A stretch of 64,000 nucleotides of DNA from Granulicella tundricola MP5ACTX9 (GTDB lineage Bacteria > Acidobacteriota > Terriglobia > Terriglobales > Acidobacteriaceae). The notes under the pieces were generated by a model. It was not told the DNA's origin. It searched no databases and saw only the letters and a program-made list of their open reading frames with translations. A program made the position numbers and the translations under genes. Shown piece after piece: positions 8,298 to 17,708 of the stretch. The stretch lies in assembly GCF_000178975.2 (NCBI RefSeq), contig NC_015064.1, positions 2,604,001-2,668,000 of the forward strand, given 5' to 3'. How positions within the stretch are numbered: position 1 is the stretch's first letter; every line of letters starts with the position of its first letter.

Positions 8298-9254
8298 TTA
8301 GACAGCGGTGCTTAGGAGGTCGAGGGCTCCCTGGGCTTTTAGGATCTCGGCGGCGCGTTGGCCCAAGGCTGCGGCGGGTTCTTCGGGGTGGCGGTCGAGG
8401 GTGGTTTGGACCATGTACTCGCCGTCCGGGGAGAGGACCTGGGCGTAGAGGCGGTAGACGCCGGAGGTGGAGAGACAGTGGGCTCCGAGGGGGAGCTCGC
8501 AGCCTCCGCCCATCTCGGCGAGGAAGGCGCGCTCGGCGTCGGTGGCGAAGCGGGTTTCTGGGTGCTCGAGGGCGCGGATGGCTTTGTAGATGGCCGGGTC
8601 GCGGGTGGGGTCTTCTGTGTCGAGGGCGTGGGCGGGGCTGCGGGTTTCGAGGGCTAATGCTCCCTGGCCGGGGGCGGGGGTTAGCTCGTCTACGTCGAAG
8701 CGCTGGTGGACGGACTCGGTGCGGGCTATGCGATCGAGGCCGGCGCAGGCGAGGACCAGGGCGTCGCAGGCGCCTTCCTCGAGCTTGCGGAGGCGAGTGT
8801 CTATGTTTCCTCGTAGTTCTACGAAGGTCAGGTCCGGGCGCAGGGCGAGGAGCTGGGCTCGGCGGCGGGGGCTGGTGGTGCCGATGCGGCCGGCGTGCGG
8901 GAGAGTATGGAGGGCCCAGTAGGGCTCGCAGACGAAGGCGTCGCGGGCGTCGGCGCGAGGGGGGACGGCGGCGATGGTGAAGCGGGGGTCGATGGTGGTG
9001 GGGAGGTCCTTGTAGCTGTGGACGGCGAGGTCGATGCGACCGTCTAGGAGGGCGTCCTCGATCTCCTTGATGAAGATGCCTTTGCCGTCGAGGCCTGGTG
9101 GAGGGACGAAGCCAGGTTGCTGCATGCGGTCGCCGGTGGTGCGGATCACTTCGATTTCGACCTGGTGGCCGTGGGCGCGGAGTTCGGCGGCGATGTGGTT
9201 GGCTTGCCAGAGGGCTAACTGGCTGCCGCGGGAGCCTATGCGGATCTGTGTCAT
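8298..9254 (-). CDS. hemC: Porphobilinogen deaminase (hydroxymethylbilane synthase)
   Basis: The enzyme joins four porphobilinogen units into hydroxymethylbilane in the cytosol, in tetrapyrrole synthesis. The 318-residue product starts TQIRIGSRGSQLALWQA and has the family signatures DGRIDLAVHSYKDLPT (substrate contacts and catalytic Asp region), TTSPRRRAQLL and LRGNIDTRLRKL. Cys252 in EMGGGCELPLGAH is the expected attachment site of the dipyrromethane cofactor. Length is usual (about 310). The gene ends beside a palindromic repeat and is about 24 bp from the methyltransferase gene that precedes it in transcription. hemA lies separately at 15.6-16.8 kb. Confidence 0.97.
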   Translation of the reverse strand: MTQIRIGSRGSQLALWQANHIAAELRAHGHQVEIEVIRTTGDRMQQPGFVPPPGLDGKGIFIKEIEDALLDGRIDLAVHSYKDLPTTIDPRFTIAAVPPRADARDAFVCEPYWALHTLPHAGRIGTTSPRRRAQLLALRPDLTFVELRGNIDTRLRKLEEGACDALVLACAGLDRIARTESVHQRFDVDELTPAPGQGALALETRSPAHALDTEDPTRDPAIYKAIRALEHPETRFATDAERAFLAEMGGGCELPLGAHCLSTSGVYRLYAQVLSPDGEYMVQTTLDRHPEEPAAALGQRAAEILKAQGALDLLSTAV

Positions 9255-9278
9255 GTCCTTATCAGGATACGACGGCGG

Positions 9279-10859
9279 TCAAGAGGCGAGGATGACGGCG
9301 GCCCGGTTGAGGAGGTGGAGGGCGGGTTCGAGGCCCTGGGCGAGGGTTTCGAGGGGGATGTCCGGGTGGGTGGTGTGGAGGGCTTCGAGGAGGGCGGCGC
9401 GGTCCCGGGTGCCGTCGAGGAGCTGGAGGAGGGTGCGGACGATGGGGTCTGGGAGGGTGATGACGGAGTGGGCGAGGTTGATGAGGCGGTCGTGCTGTGT
9501 GAGTTCGAAGCGGCTGATGTGGCTGACGAGGGGGCGGGCGGCGAGGGTGGCGCTGACGGGGGCGGCCCAGGTGTGGAGATGGATCATGCGGGCGAAGATG
9601 AGGCGGAGGAGGAGGGTGACGAGCTCTGCGGTGAAGGTGATTCCCTGCCCTGCGAGAAGGCGCTCAATCTGGGCCATGGGGACGGACTCAGGCCAGGCGG
9701 CGATGAGGTGATCCATGATGAGGATGAGGGCGGGGCTGCGGGTGTCCATGCCGGCGCCTTTGTGGAGGGCGTCCGGGAGCTTGTAGTTGCGGGAGCCGTC
9801 GTCATACTCTGCGTCGTCGTCCTCATCCGAGGCTGCGGGGGGTTGGAGTTCGGCCCGGGAGGAGAGGCGGAGGTGGGCGAGGGCGTCGAGGCGGAGGTCC
9901 CAGGTGATGTCGTGGCCCTGGTGGCAGAGGAGAGTTTCGCGGTACATGCGCATGCGGGCGTGGTCGAGGCTTTGCTCTTCTGCGATGGGGTCGCCGTTGG
10001 CGAAGGTCTTGGCGGGGCCGGCGATGGCGGGGTTGAAGCAGGGGTCGTTGGGGAGCGGGAGGGTGGCGTCGGCGAGGAACTGGAGGCTGTGGGCGGCGGC
10101 GTGGGTGACGAAGGTGGTGAAGGAGACGGGGTTATAGCTGGCGGTGAGCTCGTCATGGAAGACGACCTGGGCTCCCTTCTCCGGGAGGCGGGTGAGTTCG
10201 CGCTCGAAGAGGGTGCGGTAGGGATCGCCTTCCGGGCGAGTGGAGGCGATGAACTTGAGGTAGTCGAGTGAGTGGGTGAGGCTTTGGGTGGGGTCTTGAT
10301 CTGGTGCGGGGCCTGGGCCGGGTTGGTGCTGGAGGATCTCTCGGATCATGGTGCGGAGGTGGCCGCCGGGGAGGGCGTTATAGCTGATGAAGGCGACGCC
10401 GTTGGGGGTGAGGAGACGGCGGCAGAGGGCCAGGAGAGCGTCGGCTACGTGCTGGGGGACCCAGGCGTAGACGCCGTGGGCGATGATGTAGTCGAAGAGG
10501 CCGAGGTCTGGGTGGGTGTCCTGGAGGGTGAGGATATCGGCCTGGAAGAGGTGGATGTTGGTGAGGCCGAGTTGCTGGATGCGCTGGTTGCCGCGAGCGA
10601 CGGGCTGGGCGGCCAGGTCAAAGCCGACGAAGTGGCTGGTGGGGATGGCGTAGGCCATGGGGATGAGGTTGCGGCCTTCGTTGCAGCCGATTTCGAGGAC
10701 CCTGCAATGGGCGACGGGGGTGGGGGTTAGGCCGTGGAGGAGGGCCTGGACGGCTAGATTGTCTGGGTGGGTGGCGGGGTAGGCGGTGCCGGGGTAGGGT
10801 ACGGCGTCGTGGGGGTCGGGGATGGATGGGGTCTGATGGGCGTTGGAGGGCGACGGCAT
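9279..10859 (-). CDS. Class I SAM-dependent methyltransferase with a methyltransferase regulatory-type C-terminal region
   Basis: The 526-residue product contains a Rossmann methyltransferase domain at about residues 45-190: motif I VLEIGCNEGRNLIPMA, acidic end of strand 2 in FVGFDLA, and IIAHGVYAWVP after the GLFDYI strand. It also has LLTPNGVAFISYNALPGGH. The remaining 300 or so residues are helical and match the long methyltransferase proteins annotated with a regulatory domain. The substrate is unknown. It is transcribed ahead of hemC with about 24 bp between the genes, so co-transcription is likely. Confidence 0.85.
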   Translation of the reverse strand: MPSPSNAHQTPSIPDPHDAVPYPGTAYPATHPDNLAVQALLHGLTPTPVAHCRVLEIGCNEGRNLIPMAYAIPTSHFVGFDLAAQPVARGNQRIQQLGLTNIHLFQADILTLQDTHPDLGLFDYIIAHGVYAWVPQHVADALLALCRRLLTPNGVAFISYNALPGGHLRTMIREILQHQPGPGPAPDQDPTQSLTHSLDYLKFIASTRPEGDPYRTLFERELTRLPEKGAQVVFHDELTASYNPVSFTTFVTHAAAHSLQFLADATLPLPNDPCFNPAIAGPAKTFANGDPIAEEQSLDHARMRMYRETLLCHQGHDITWDLRLDALAHLRLSSRAELQPPAASDEDDDAEYDDGSRNYKLPDALHKGAGMDTRSPALILIMDHLIAAWPESVPMAQIERLLAGQGITFTAELVTLLLRLIFARMIHLHTWAAPVSATLAARPLVSHISRFELTQHDRLINLAHSVITLPDPIVRTLLQLLDGTRDRAALLEALHTTHPDIPLETLAQGLEPALHLLNRAAVILAS

Positions 10860-10937
10860 GACTGGCTCCAGGGGATGGCTTGGCGCGGAACAACCCCACG
10901 ATACTGCATCGCCTTCGCGTTGGTTGAAGGGATTCTG

Positions 10938-11588
10938 CTACGGTACGGGGCGGATGGGGTCGGTGGTCCAGTTGAAGTGGACGCTGAGCATGCGGAGGGT
11001 GAAGCCGACGGCCACGGCGATGAGGACGTTGGCGGTATCGGAGAGGCTGGTCTGGTCCAGCAGGAGGTAACTGACGGAGGCGGCGAGCGCGGCGATGGCG
11101 TAGAAGTTGCCGCGTTCAAAGACGCGTGGGGTGGTGCCGCTGAGGATATCGCGGAGGGAGCCTCCGCCGACGGCGGTGGTGACGCCGAGGATGATGGCGG
11201 GGAGCCAGGAGAGGCCGAAGCTTTGGGCACGGGTGGTGCCGGCGACGGAGAAGAGGGAGATGGCGGCTGCGTCGATGAAGAGCATGACGCGCTGGGTGCG
11301 GGTGCCGATGATGGAGCCGAGCGCGAGGGCGGCGGCGGCGGCGAGGAGGGCGGTGTAGAGGTACCAGACGTCTGTGAGGGCGAGGGGTGGGCCGTGCTGG
11401 AGGAGGAGGTCTCGGACGACTCCGCCGCCGAGGGCGGAGGTGAGCGCGAGGCCGAAGGCTCCGATGATGTCGTAGCTGTATCGGGCGTGCTGGCGTGCGT
11501 GGAGGGCTCCGCCGATGCTGCCGATGGCGATGCCGGCGAAGTCGAGCGCGGAGATGAGGGTTTGGAGATGGAGACGCTCTGGGAGCAT
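10938..11588 (-). CDS. Trimeric intracellular cation (TRIC)-type channel, UPF0126 family
   Basis: The 216-residue integral membrane protein has about seven helices in two related halves. Each carries the family hallmark of glycines near SALGGGVVRDLLL (first half) and TAVGGGSLRDILSG (second half). Prokaryotic homologues (YicG/UPF0126) conduct monovalent cations. It is divergent from hflX with about 110 bp between them, a spacer holding a small direct repeat (GTGGTTAGTGA twice). Confidence 0.9.
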   Translation of the reverse strand: MLPERLHLQTLISALDFAGIAIGSIGGALHARQHARYSYDIIGAFGLALTSALGGGVVRDLLLQHGPPLALTDVWYLYTALLAAAAALALGSIIGTRTQRVMLFIDAAAISLFSVAGTTRAQSFGLSWLPAIILGVTTAVGGGSLRDILSGTTPRVFERGNFYAIAALAASVSYLLLDQTSLSDTANVLIAVAVGFTLRMLSVHFNWTTDPIRPVP

Positions 11589-11699
11589 AAGGCAGTGGTT
11601 AGTGATTCGTGGTTAGTGAATGCTAGCAAAGTTGGGGTGGGGCTGGGCCGGTATCATTGGTAGATCGGGCTGGAGTGCTGGCCCTGGATTGGGAGAGAT

Positions 11700-13190
11700 T
11701 TGAGGAAAGAGAAGGCTTCAACGGAAACTCTACCGGAGCAGGTGACTTCGCGCCGGAATCGCGGTAAGACTGTTCGCCGGAGCCTGGTGGAGGCGAGCGC
11801 GGCGCAGGATGCTGCGCTGCTGGCGCGTGAGCTTCGTACGTCACAGACGCAGGAAGAGCTTGCGGTGATTGTGGTGGTGGAGTTTACGGGAGAGCTGCGG
11901 AAGCGGAAGCAGCTTACGGCTGCTGCGAGGTCTGCTCGGACGGCTGCGGCGGTGATGGCGGGGGAGGACGAGGGCGAGCTGCCGGAGGGTTCTGCGCTGG
12001 ACTTTGAGGCGGGGCGGGCGGAGTTTGAGGAGCTGGCTCGGTCTGCCGGGGCTACGATTGCGGCGACGCTGGTGCAGCGTCGGCAGAAGCCCGATCCTTC
12101 AAGCCTGGTGGGGCAAGGAAAGCTGGATGAGATTGTGGGGGTGGTGGCTTCGACAAATGCTTCGCTGGTGCTGTTCGACCATGACCTGACGCCTTCGCAG
12201 TTGAGGAATATCGAGGCTCGGCTGCCTTGCCATGTGATTGATCGATCGCAGTTGATTCTGGATATTTTTGCTCGCCATGCGAAGACTCGGGAGGGACAAC
12301 TACAGGTTGAGCTGGCTCAGCTTGAGTATCAGTTGCCGAGGCTTGCGGGCCGAGGAAGGGCGATGTCGCAGCTTGGCGGCGGAATTGGAACGCGTGGGCC
12401 GGGTGAGACGCAGCTCGAGACCGACAGGCGCAAGATCAATGTGCGGATCGATCACATCAAGACGCAGTTGGATGGAGTAAGGCGGATTCGGCAGCAACAG
12501 CGGCAGAGGCGAGAGGCGGTGCCGGTGCCGGTGGTGGCGCTGGTGGGGTATACGAACGCGGGTAAGAGCACGCTGTTCAATGCGCTGACCGAGGCGGGGG
12601 TGCTGGAATCGGCGCGGATGTTTGCGACGCTGGACCCGAAGCTAAGGCAGTTGCAGCTTCCTTCACGGCGGAAGATCTTGCTGTCGGATACGGTTGGGTT
12701 CATCCGGAACCTGCCGCATACGCTGGTGACGAGCTTCCGGGCGACTCTGGAAGAGGTGGAGCGTGCGGAGATTCTGCTGCATGTGCAGGACGCTTCCAGC
12801 CCGATTGTGGAAGAGCAGAAGATGCAGGTGGAGAAGGTGCTGGCGGAGATCATGGCGGCTAAGAAGCCGGTGATCGAGGTGCTGAACAAGATCGACCTGG
12901 TGCCGGAGCGGGGGCGACTACCGCATGAGCGCGGGGCGGTGGCGGTTTCTTCGATTCAGAAGACTGGGCTTGAGGAGCTTTTGCTGGCTATCGATAAGGC
13001 GCTGGTGGCTGATCCGCTGGTGGAATCGAGCTTCAGACTGCCGCAGTCTGAGGGGGCTGTGCTGGCTTCGCTCGAGGGTGGGGCGGTGATCGAGGAGAAG
13101 CGGTTTGAGGGGAACCTGGTTTATCTGAAGGTGAAGGGGCCGGCTTCGCTGCTGGGGCGGTATCGGCGGTTTCGGGATCGGTCGGCTTAG
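11700..13190 (+). CDS. hflX: Ribosome-associated GTPase HflX
   Basis: HflX splits or rescues stalled ribosomes after stress. The 496-residue protein has the N-terminal HflX domain ([31 protein letters not shown]), the linker [20 protein letters not shown], and a GTPase domain with G1 GYTNAGKST (about residue 283), G3 [11 protein letters not shown] and G4 NKIDLV. The start is TTG 11700 behind GGGAGAG. The first 60 or so residues are longer than in E. coli HflX, so a later start cannot be excluded. The pentapeptide-repeat gene follows after 23 bp. Confidence 0.95.
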   Translation: MRKEKASTETLPEQVTSRRNRGKTVRRSLVEASAAQDAALLARELRTSQTQEELAVIVVVEFTGELRKRKQLTAAARSARTAAAVMAGEDEGELPEGSALDFEAGRAEFEELARSAGATIAATLVQRRQKPDPSSLVGQGKLDEIVGVVASTNASLVLFDHDLTPSQLRNIEARLPCHVIDRSQLILDIFARHAKTREGQLQVELAQLEYQLPRLAGRGRAMSQLGGGIGTRGPGETQLETDRRKINVRIDHIKTQLDGVRRIRQQQRQRREAVPVPVVALVGYTNAGKSTLFNALTEAGVLESARMFATLDPKLRQLQLPSRRKILLSDTVGFIRNLPHTLVTSFRATLEEVERAEILLHVQDASSPIVEEQKMQVEKVLAEIMAAKKPVIEVLNKIDLVPERGRLPHERGAVAVSSIQKTGLEELLLAIDKALVADPLVESSFRLPQSEGAVLASLEGGAVIEEKRFEGNLVYLKVKGPASLLGRYRRFRDRSA

Positions 13191-13213
13191 GGATTTCTTG
13201 GTATCGTTTCGGT

Positions 13214-14662
13214 ATGCCGAACGGTGGATCGAACAAAGAACTGCTGCTGATTCTGGCGCGGGGTGCGGAGGCCTGGAATGAGTGGCGGGCCGAGCATCCG
13301 GATGAGCCGGTGGACCTTACGGATGCGTCTTTCAGGAAGGCCGAGCTACGCGGCGTCGATCTGAGTCATACGTATCTGAACAGGATCAATCTGAGCGAGA
13401 CGAGACTCCGCGGGGCCAACTTCAACGGGGCAAGCCTGAACTGGGCGGATCTGCGGGAGGCCGATCTGCGCGGCGCGAAGCTGCGGGGCGCGGACCTTCG
13501 AGGGGCGGATACGAAGGGCGCCAACTTTGGCGAGTGCGATCTTTCCGGGGCTAATCTGACCGGCGTGGATCTGACCGAGGTGAACCTGAGCGGGGCGGTG
13601 CTGGAGGGATGCAGGCTGGAACGGGCAAACCTGAGCGATACCAATCTGAGAGATTCGAGATTGAGCGGAGCGAACCTGTTCCGGGCAAAGCTGTGGCGGG
13701 CGAGGCTGAATGGATGCGACCTGAGCGGTGTGAACCTGCGGGAGAGCGACCTGACGGAGGCCGATCTTCGCTACACGAAGCTGCAAGATGCGGACCTGCG
13801 TTCCGCCAGGCTGAAGGCGGCTGCGCTGGACCATGCGAATGTCACGGGGATTCAGCTTTGGGAGACGCAACGGAGCGGTTGGTCGATCCACGGCATCGTT
13901 TGCGAGGCGGCGTTCTGGGATGAGCGGGGTGAGGAGCGAGTTGAATACGCGCCGGAAGAGTTTGAGAAGCTTTATAGCGTTGGGATGCGGGTGGAGCTCG
14001 TGTATCACGGGGGGATTACACCGTTTGAGGTGAATACGCTGCCGGCACTGCTGCACCATCTGGCGACGCTGCATCCGGAGAGCGGGATTCGGCTGAAGTC
14101 GATTGAAGAGACGGGCGGTGGAGTGCGGGTTTCGATCCATGTGGATGAGGCGGATGCGAAGACGCTGGATGCGATTCGGGCGGAGGCGAAGGAGTCGCAA
14201 GCCGCGCAGGTGGCGCTGCGGGATAACGTGATTGCGAGGCTGGAGATTGAGAAGAGACTGCTGCTGGATGATGTTCTGCCGAAGATGCTGGCGGCTTCAG
14301 GGCAGCATGTGCAGATTACCGGCTCGGCGACCAACGTTGTGATTGCGGGTGGGCAGGCTTCGGTTAAGGCGGAGCAGACGATCGGCGAGAGTAAGGAGAT
14401 TGTGAGCTTGTTGCGGGAGATGTTGCTGCGCAGGGACGATCTGAGCGAGGGGCAGGCGACGGAGCTTGAGGGGGCGGCGGAGTCGGTTGGGGCGGAACTG
14501 CAGAAGGAGAAGCCGAAGGCTGGGGTGGTGGCGGCGGGGCTTGGCGTGATGAAGGAGATTGCGGTGAAGGTGGTGGAGAGTGCGACGGAGAAGGCGCTGC
14601 TGGAGCATTGGCAGCCAATGCTGCACACGGTGACGCATTTGCTGGGGCAGGTGAGCTGGTGA
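13214..14662 (+). CDS. Pentapeptide-repeat protein fused to a long C-terminal region
   Basis: Residues about 40-212 are tandem A(D/N)Lxx repeats that should form a right-handed quadrilateral beta-helix. The C-terminal 270 residues are not repeats. They comprise a compact alpha/beta part (GMRVELVYHGGITPFEVN, then a LLHHLATLHPESGIRLKSIEE stretch), a charged helix, a short segment ITGSATNVVIAGGQAS that resembles the glycine/asparagine linkers of some bacterial conflict and NTPase proteins, and a final amphipathic helical part. There is no signal peptide. Function is unknown. Co-transcription with hflX is likely from the 23 bp spacing. Confidence 0.85.
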   Translation: MPNGGSNKELLLILARGAEAWNEWRAEHPDEPVDLTDASFRKAELRGVDLSHTYLNRINLSETRLRGANFNGASLNWADLREADLRGAKLRGADLRGADTKGANFGECDLSGANLTGVDLTEVNLSGAVLEGCRLERANLSDTNLRDSRLSGANLFRAKLWRARLNGCDLSGVNLRESDLTEADLRYTKLQDADLRSARLKAAALDHANVTGIQLWETQRSGWSIHGIVCEAAFWDERGEERVEYAPEEFEKLYSVGMRVELVYHGGITPFEVNTLPALLHHLATLHPESGIRLKSIEETGGGVRVSIHVDEADAKTLDAIRAEAKESQAAQVALRDNVIARLEIEKRLLLDDVLPKMLAASGQHVQITGSATNVVIAGGQASVKAEQTIGESKEIVSLLREMLLRRDDLSEGQATELEGAAESVGAELQKEKPKAGVVAAGLGVMKEIAVKVVESATEKALLEHWQPMLHTVTHLLGQVSW

Positions 14663-14750
14663 AGCGTGTGGTATCAATCAGTTCATCGTCAATCGGAGCG
14701 TAAGGAGACTCGTCTACGAAGCTCGGATTTGATGTTGAAAGTTCCTTTCT

Positions 14751-15083
14751 CTATGCCTGCCGCTTTCTCTTCGATCCGCCTTCCGTACGCTGATGGATAG
14801 GGACGTAACCAGCTGGCAACTCGTCTCCGGGCTGTGGCGGCACGTCAGGAAGGCCATCGGCGAAATGCATGATCTGGTCGTAGGTCTCCTGAGTCGGCTT
14901 GGCACGATTGCGAGCCCATTCTTCATGCTGAAGATGAGCGAGCTTTTCAGCAACCGCAACATTGATGAATTGGTTGAGGGAGACACCCTCTTTTTGTGAG
15001 AACTGCTCTGCGGTAGAGCGCACCGACGGCATGAGACGCAATGGGAATTTGCTAAGAACGGCCTTTCGGGACTGGGTGGGCAT
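14751..15083 (-). CDS. Putative antitoxin of a PIN-type toxin-antitoxin pair
   Basis: The 110-residue product has a ribbon-helix-helix/HicB-like core (RLMPSVRSTAEQFSQ, EGVSLNQFINVAVAEKLAHL), the usual DNA-binding part of such antitoxins, and a disordered basic tail (GGSKRKRQA). It starts at ATG 15083, two bases after the toxin stop codon, with AGGAG overlapping the end of the toxin gene. It would bind the toxin and repress the shared promoter. The order is toxin first and antitoxin second, opposite to most VapBC loci. Confidence 0.75.
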   Translation of the reverse strand: MPTQSRKAVLSKFPLRLMPSVRSTAEQFSQKEGVSLNQFINVAVAEKLAHLQHEEWARNRAKPTQETYDQIMHFADGLPDVPPQPGDELPAGYVPIHQRTEGGSKRKRQA

Positions 15084-15085
15084 GT

Positions 15086-15514
15086 TTACTCCTGATATCT
15101 AAGGTGATGCAGCAGTTCTCCAGGTGAGAGCACCGGGATGCCAAATACTTCAGCCGCCTGAACGAAATGCTTTCTGTTCTGTGTGATGATTGCGTCTGCG
15201 TGTCCGTTGATCTCGAGATCTAAAATCATATCGTCGTCCGGATCGGGTGAGAGTGGGCGATGTTTTACTGAGATCTGTACGGCTTCAGCGACATCTTCCA
15301 AGTTCGAGATGACCTTCTGCATCGCTTGCGAGGATATTTGAGATGCCAGCAGGTTGGATGGCCGAAGAGCTACGTCCCGATATTCGCAGCTCAGTTTGTA
15401 GTCCATCAGGATCGTCACCCTACGAGCAGCGATCACCCTGATTACCTCTGCAGCGGCACCGTGAACCGAGCGGATGGCTGTGATGAAGCACGAGGTATCA
15501 AGGACAATCCTCAT
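15086..15514 (-). CDS. PIN-domain toxin (putative ribonuclease, COG1569-like)
   Basis: The 142-residue product is a PIN domain. Strand 1 ends MRIVLDTSCFITAI with catalytic Asp6; the acidic cluster DPDDDMILDLEINGHADAIIT supplies the other metal ligands; and the usual C-terminal SPGELLHHL follows. PIN toxins cut RNA, often tRNA or mRNA. It is the first gene of the pair with the RHH-type antitoxin. Upstream there are only 46 bp to the hemA stop codon, so the promoter must lie in or near that space. Confidence 0.85.
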   Translation of the reverse strand: MRIVLDTSCFITAIRSVHGAAAEVIRVIAARRVTILMDYKLSCEYRDVALRPSNLLASQISSQAMQKVISNLEDVAEAVQISVKHRPLSPDPDDDMILDLEINGHADAIITQNRKHFVQAAEVFGIPVLSPGELLHHLRYQE

Positions 15515-15560
15515 AGGAAGATGATATCACCTGTGGCGTCACATATTTTGCAAAGAGAGA

Positions 15561-16835
15561 CTATTCGGTGGGTTTGCGGAGGGCTACCAGCTGGGGGTGG
15601 AGGAGCTTGTTGGTGAGGGAGCGGGTCAGGGCTTCTACGGCTTCCTGCTGGGCTGGGGTTAGGGTGCCGAGGGCTTTGGCGGCGCGGGCTAACTCGGACT
15701 GGCGGGTTTGTTCGGCTTGCTGCTGGAGGGCCTTGATGGCGGGGACGGCGACGAGGGAGACGAGGCGCTGCTGGTAGGACTCGACTTCGTTGGTGACGAT
15801 GCGCTCGGCGGCTTCGGCTTCCCTGCTGCGGTTGGCCTGGTTGGATTGGGCTACCTGCTGGAGGTCGTCGATGTCATAGACGAAGCAGCCTTCGATCTCG
15901 TTGATGCGGGGGTCTACGTCGCGGGGGACGGCGATGTCGATGAAGAACATGGGGCGGCCGCGGCGTTTGGCGATGAATTGCTGGCCGTGCTGACGGGCGA
16001 AGAGCTGCTCGGTTGCGCCGGTGCTGGTGATGACGATATCGGCTTGGTGGGCCTGGGTGTAGAGGTCGTCGAATGGGATGACGGTGCAGGTGACGCCGGG
16101 GGTGGCGAACTGCTGGGCGATCTTCTGGGCGCGAGCTTCAGTGCGGTTGGCTACCAGGATGCTTGCTGCGCCGTGCTGGATGAGGTGGCTGACGGCCAGC
16201 TCCGACATCTTGCCTGCGCCTACGAGGAGGATTGTTTTGTTGGCGAGGGAGCCGAAGATCTTGCGGGCGAGGTCTACTGCTACGGACGCGATGGAGACGA
16301 CGCTGGAGCCGATCTGGGTTTCTGAGCGGACTTTTTTGGCGACTGTGAAGGCTTTTTGGAGGAGGGTGTCGAGCTGGCCGTTCTCAGTGCCGCCGATGCT
16401 GCCTACCTCTTTGGCGATGGTGTAGGCGTCTTTGACCTGGCCGAGGATTTGCGGCTCGCCTACGACCATGGAGTCCAGCGAAGAGGCTACGCGGAAGAGA
16501 TGGCGGACGGCTTCGCGCTCGCGGAACTCATAGAGGTGCGGGAGGATGGTGGCGGAGGGGACGGAGAAGTACTCGTGGAGGAAGCGGAGGAGGTCCGGGC
16601 TGGTCTCTGGGGTGGGGCCGTCCTGGACTGTCAGGAGTTCTACGCGGTTGCAGGTGGAGAGGATGAGGCCTTCACGGATGCCGGGCGAGTGGGCGAGGGA
16701 GCGGGTGGCGTCGGCGAGGCGGCCTGCGGGGATGGCGAGGCGCTCGCGGATATCGATGGGCGCGGTGTTGTGGTTGACTCCGAGGAGGACCAGGGTTGGG
16801 GTCTTCTGGTCTGGCTGGATGTTCGACTCGCTCAT
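15561..16835 (-). CDS. hemA: Glutamyl-tRNA reductase
   Basis: The enzyme reduces glutamyl-tRNA(Glu) to glutamate-1-semialdehyde with NADPH, the first committed step of the C5 tetrapyrrole route. The 424-residue product has LLGVNHNTAPIDIRERLA at the start and active-site Cys in LSTCNRVELL. SSLDSMVVGEPQILGQVKDAY follows, then the NADPH-binding ILLVGAGKMSELA, and the C-terminal dimerisation helices. ATG 16835 is fixed by this N-terminus. It overlaps the stop of the upstream ccsA/hemX-like gene by 4 bp, so the two are translationally coupled. Confidence 0.97.
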   Translation of the reverse strand: MSESNIQPDQKTPTLVLLGVNHNTAPIDIRERLAIPAGRLADATRSLAHSPGIREGLILSTCNRVELLTVQDGPTPETSPDLLRFLHEYFSVPSATILPHLYEFREREAVRHLFRVASSLDSMVVGEPQILGQVKDAYTIAKEVGSIGGTENGQLDTLLQKAFTVAKKVRSETQIGSSVVSIASVAVDLARKIFGSLANKTILLVGAGKMSELAVSHLIQHGAASILVANRTEARAQKIAQQFATPGVTCTVIPFDDLYTQAHQADIVITSTGATEQLFARQHGQQFIAKRRGRPMFFIDIAVPRDVDPRINEIEGCFVYDIDDLQQVAQSNQANRSREAEAAERIVTNEVESYQQRLVSLVAVPAIKALQQQAEQTRQSELARAAKALGTLTPAQQEAVEALTRSLTNKLLHPQLVALRKPTE

Positions 16836-17644
16836 GGGGTGGTGAACCTGTGGACTGCGGAGAACTGGTTCGAGGCCCAGACGGCGAGGATGATGAAGAA
16901 GGTGAAGGAGGAGAGATAGACGGCTCGGCGGCCGCGGAGGCCGGAGTGGCGGCGGATGTAGATCATGCCGATGTAGGCGAGCCACATGGCGAAGGCGAGG
17001 AGGATCTTGGGGTCGCGAAAGTAGGCGGAGCCGTAGGTCACTTGCGCGAGGGCGGAGCCGATGAGGAGGCCGGCGGTCATGCAGGGGAGGCCGAGGGTGA
17101 GGGCGCGGAGGGCGAGGCGGTCGAGGGTATCGAGTGGCGGGAGCTTGATGCTCGATTTGGCGACGGATTTTGATTTGAGGCGGCGTTCCTGGATGAGGTA
17201 GAGGAGCGATGCGATGAGGGAGATGAGGAGGGCTACGTAGGCTGCCAAAAGCAGGGCTATGTGGAGCAGGACCCAGCCGGCGTGGAGGCCGGGGGCTACA
17301 AGTTCTTCACCGGGGTGGAAGGCGGGCAGGAGGCCGAGGAGGAAGACTACGGGGAGGATGAAGATACCGAGGGCGAGGGTGCGGTATCGCCAGTAGACGA
17401 TGAGGAAGGCCAGGGCTAACAGGATGCCGATGAGGGAGAGGGTTTCGTGGGTATCGACGGGGAGCGCGTGGTGGGCGGCGCTGAGGGTTTCGGCGAAGGA
17501 GACGAAGTGGAAGATGAGGGCGAGGACGGTGGCGGGGATGGCGATGTGGCGCCAGCGGTGACGGTCGTACAGGGCCGCGGGCAGGACCGCGAGGGCGGCG
17601 ATGCCGTAGAGGAGGACTGCGACTCTGAGCCAGAGGAGGGACAT
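16832..17644 (-). CDS. CcsA/HemX-like cytochrome c assembly membrane protein
   Basis: The 270-residue polytopic membrane protein has about eight helices. The layout, with the late GSAYFRDPKILLAFAMWLAY segment, matches the CcsA/HemX group. The tryptophan-rich WxWDPxE heme-handling motif of true CcsA is replaced by YFRDPK, so it fits HemX better than a working cytochrome c synthase. It overlaps hemA by 4 bp (ATGA). In Bacillus, hemX also sits beside hemA and limits HemA level; a similar role is inference here. Confidence 0.85.
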   Translation of the reverse strand: MSLLWLRVAVLLYGIAALAVLPAALYDRHRWRHIAIPATVLALIFHFVSFAETLSAAHHALPVDTHETLSLIGILLALAFLIVYWRYRTLALGIFILPVVFLLGLLPAFHPGEELVAPGLHAGWVLLHIALLLAAYVALLISLIASLLYLIQERRLKSKSVAKSSIKLPPLDTLDRLALRALTLGLPCMTAGLLIGSALAQVTYGSAYFRDPKILLAFAMWLAYIGMIYIRRHSGLRGRRAVYLSSFTFFIILAVWASNQFSAVHRFTTP

Positions 17645-17708
17645 TGGATAGGGCCGGGGCGTTGATTTGCGGCGACAATCCAGTATATCGGGTTGAGCGG
17701 CTGCGGGC

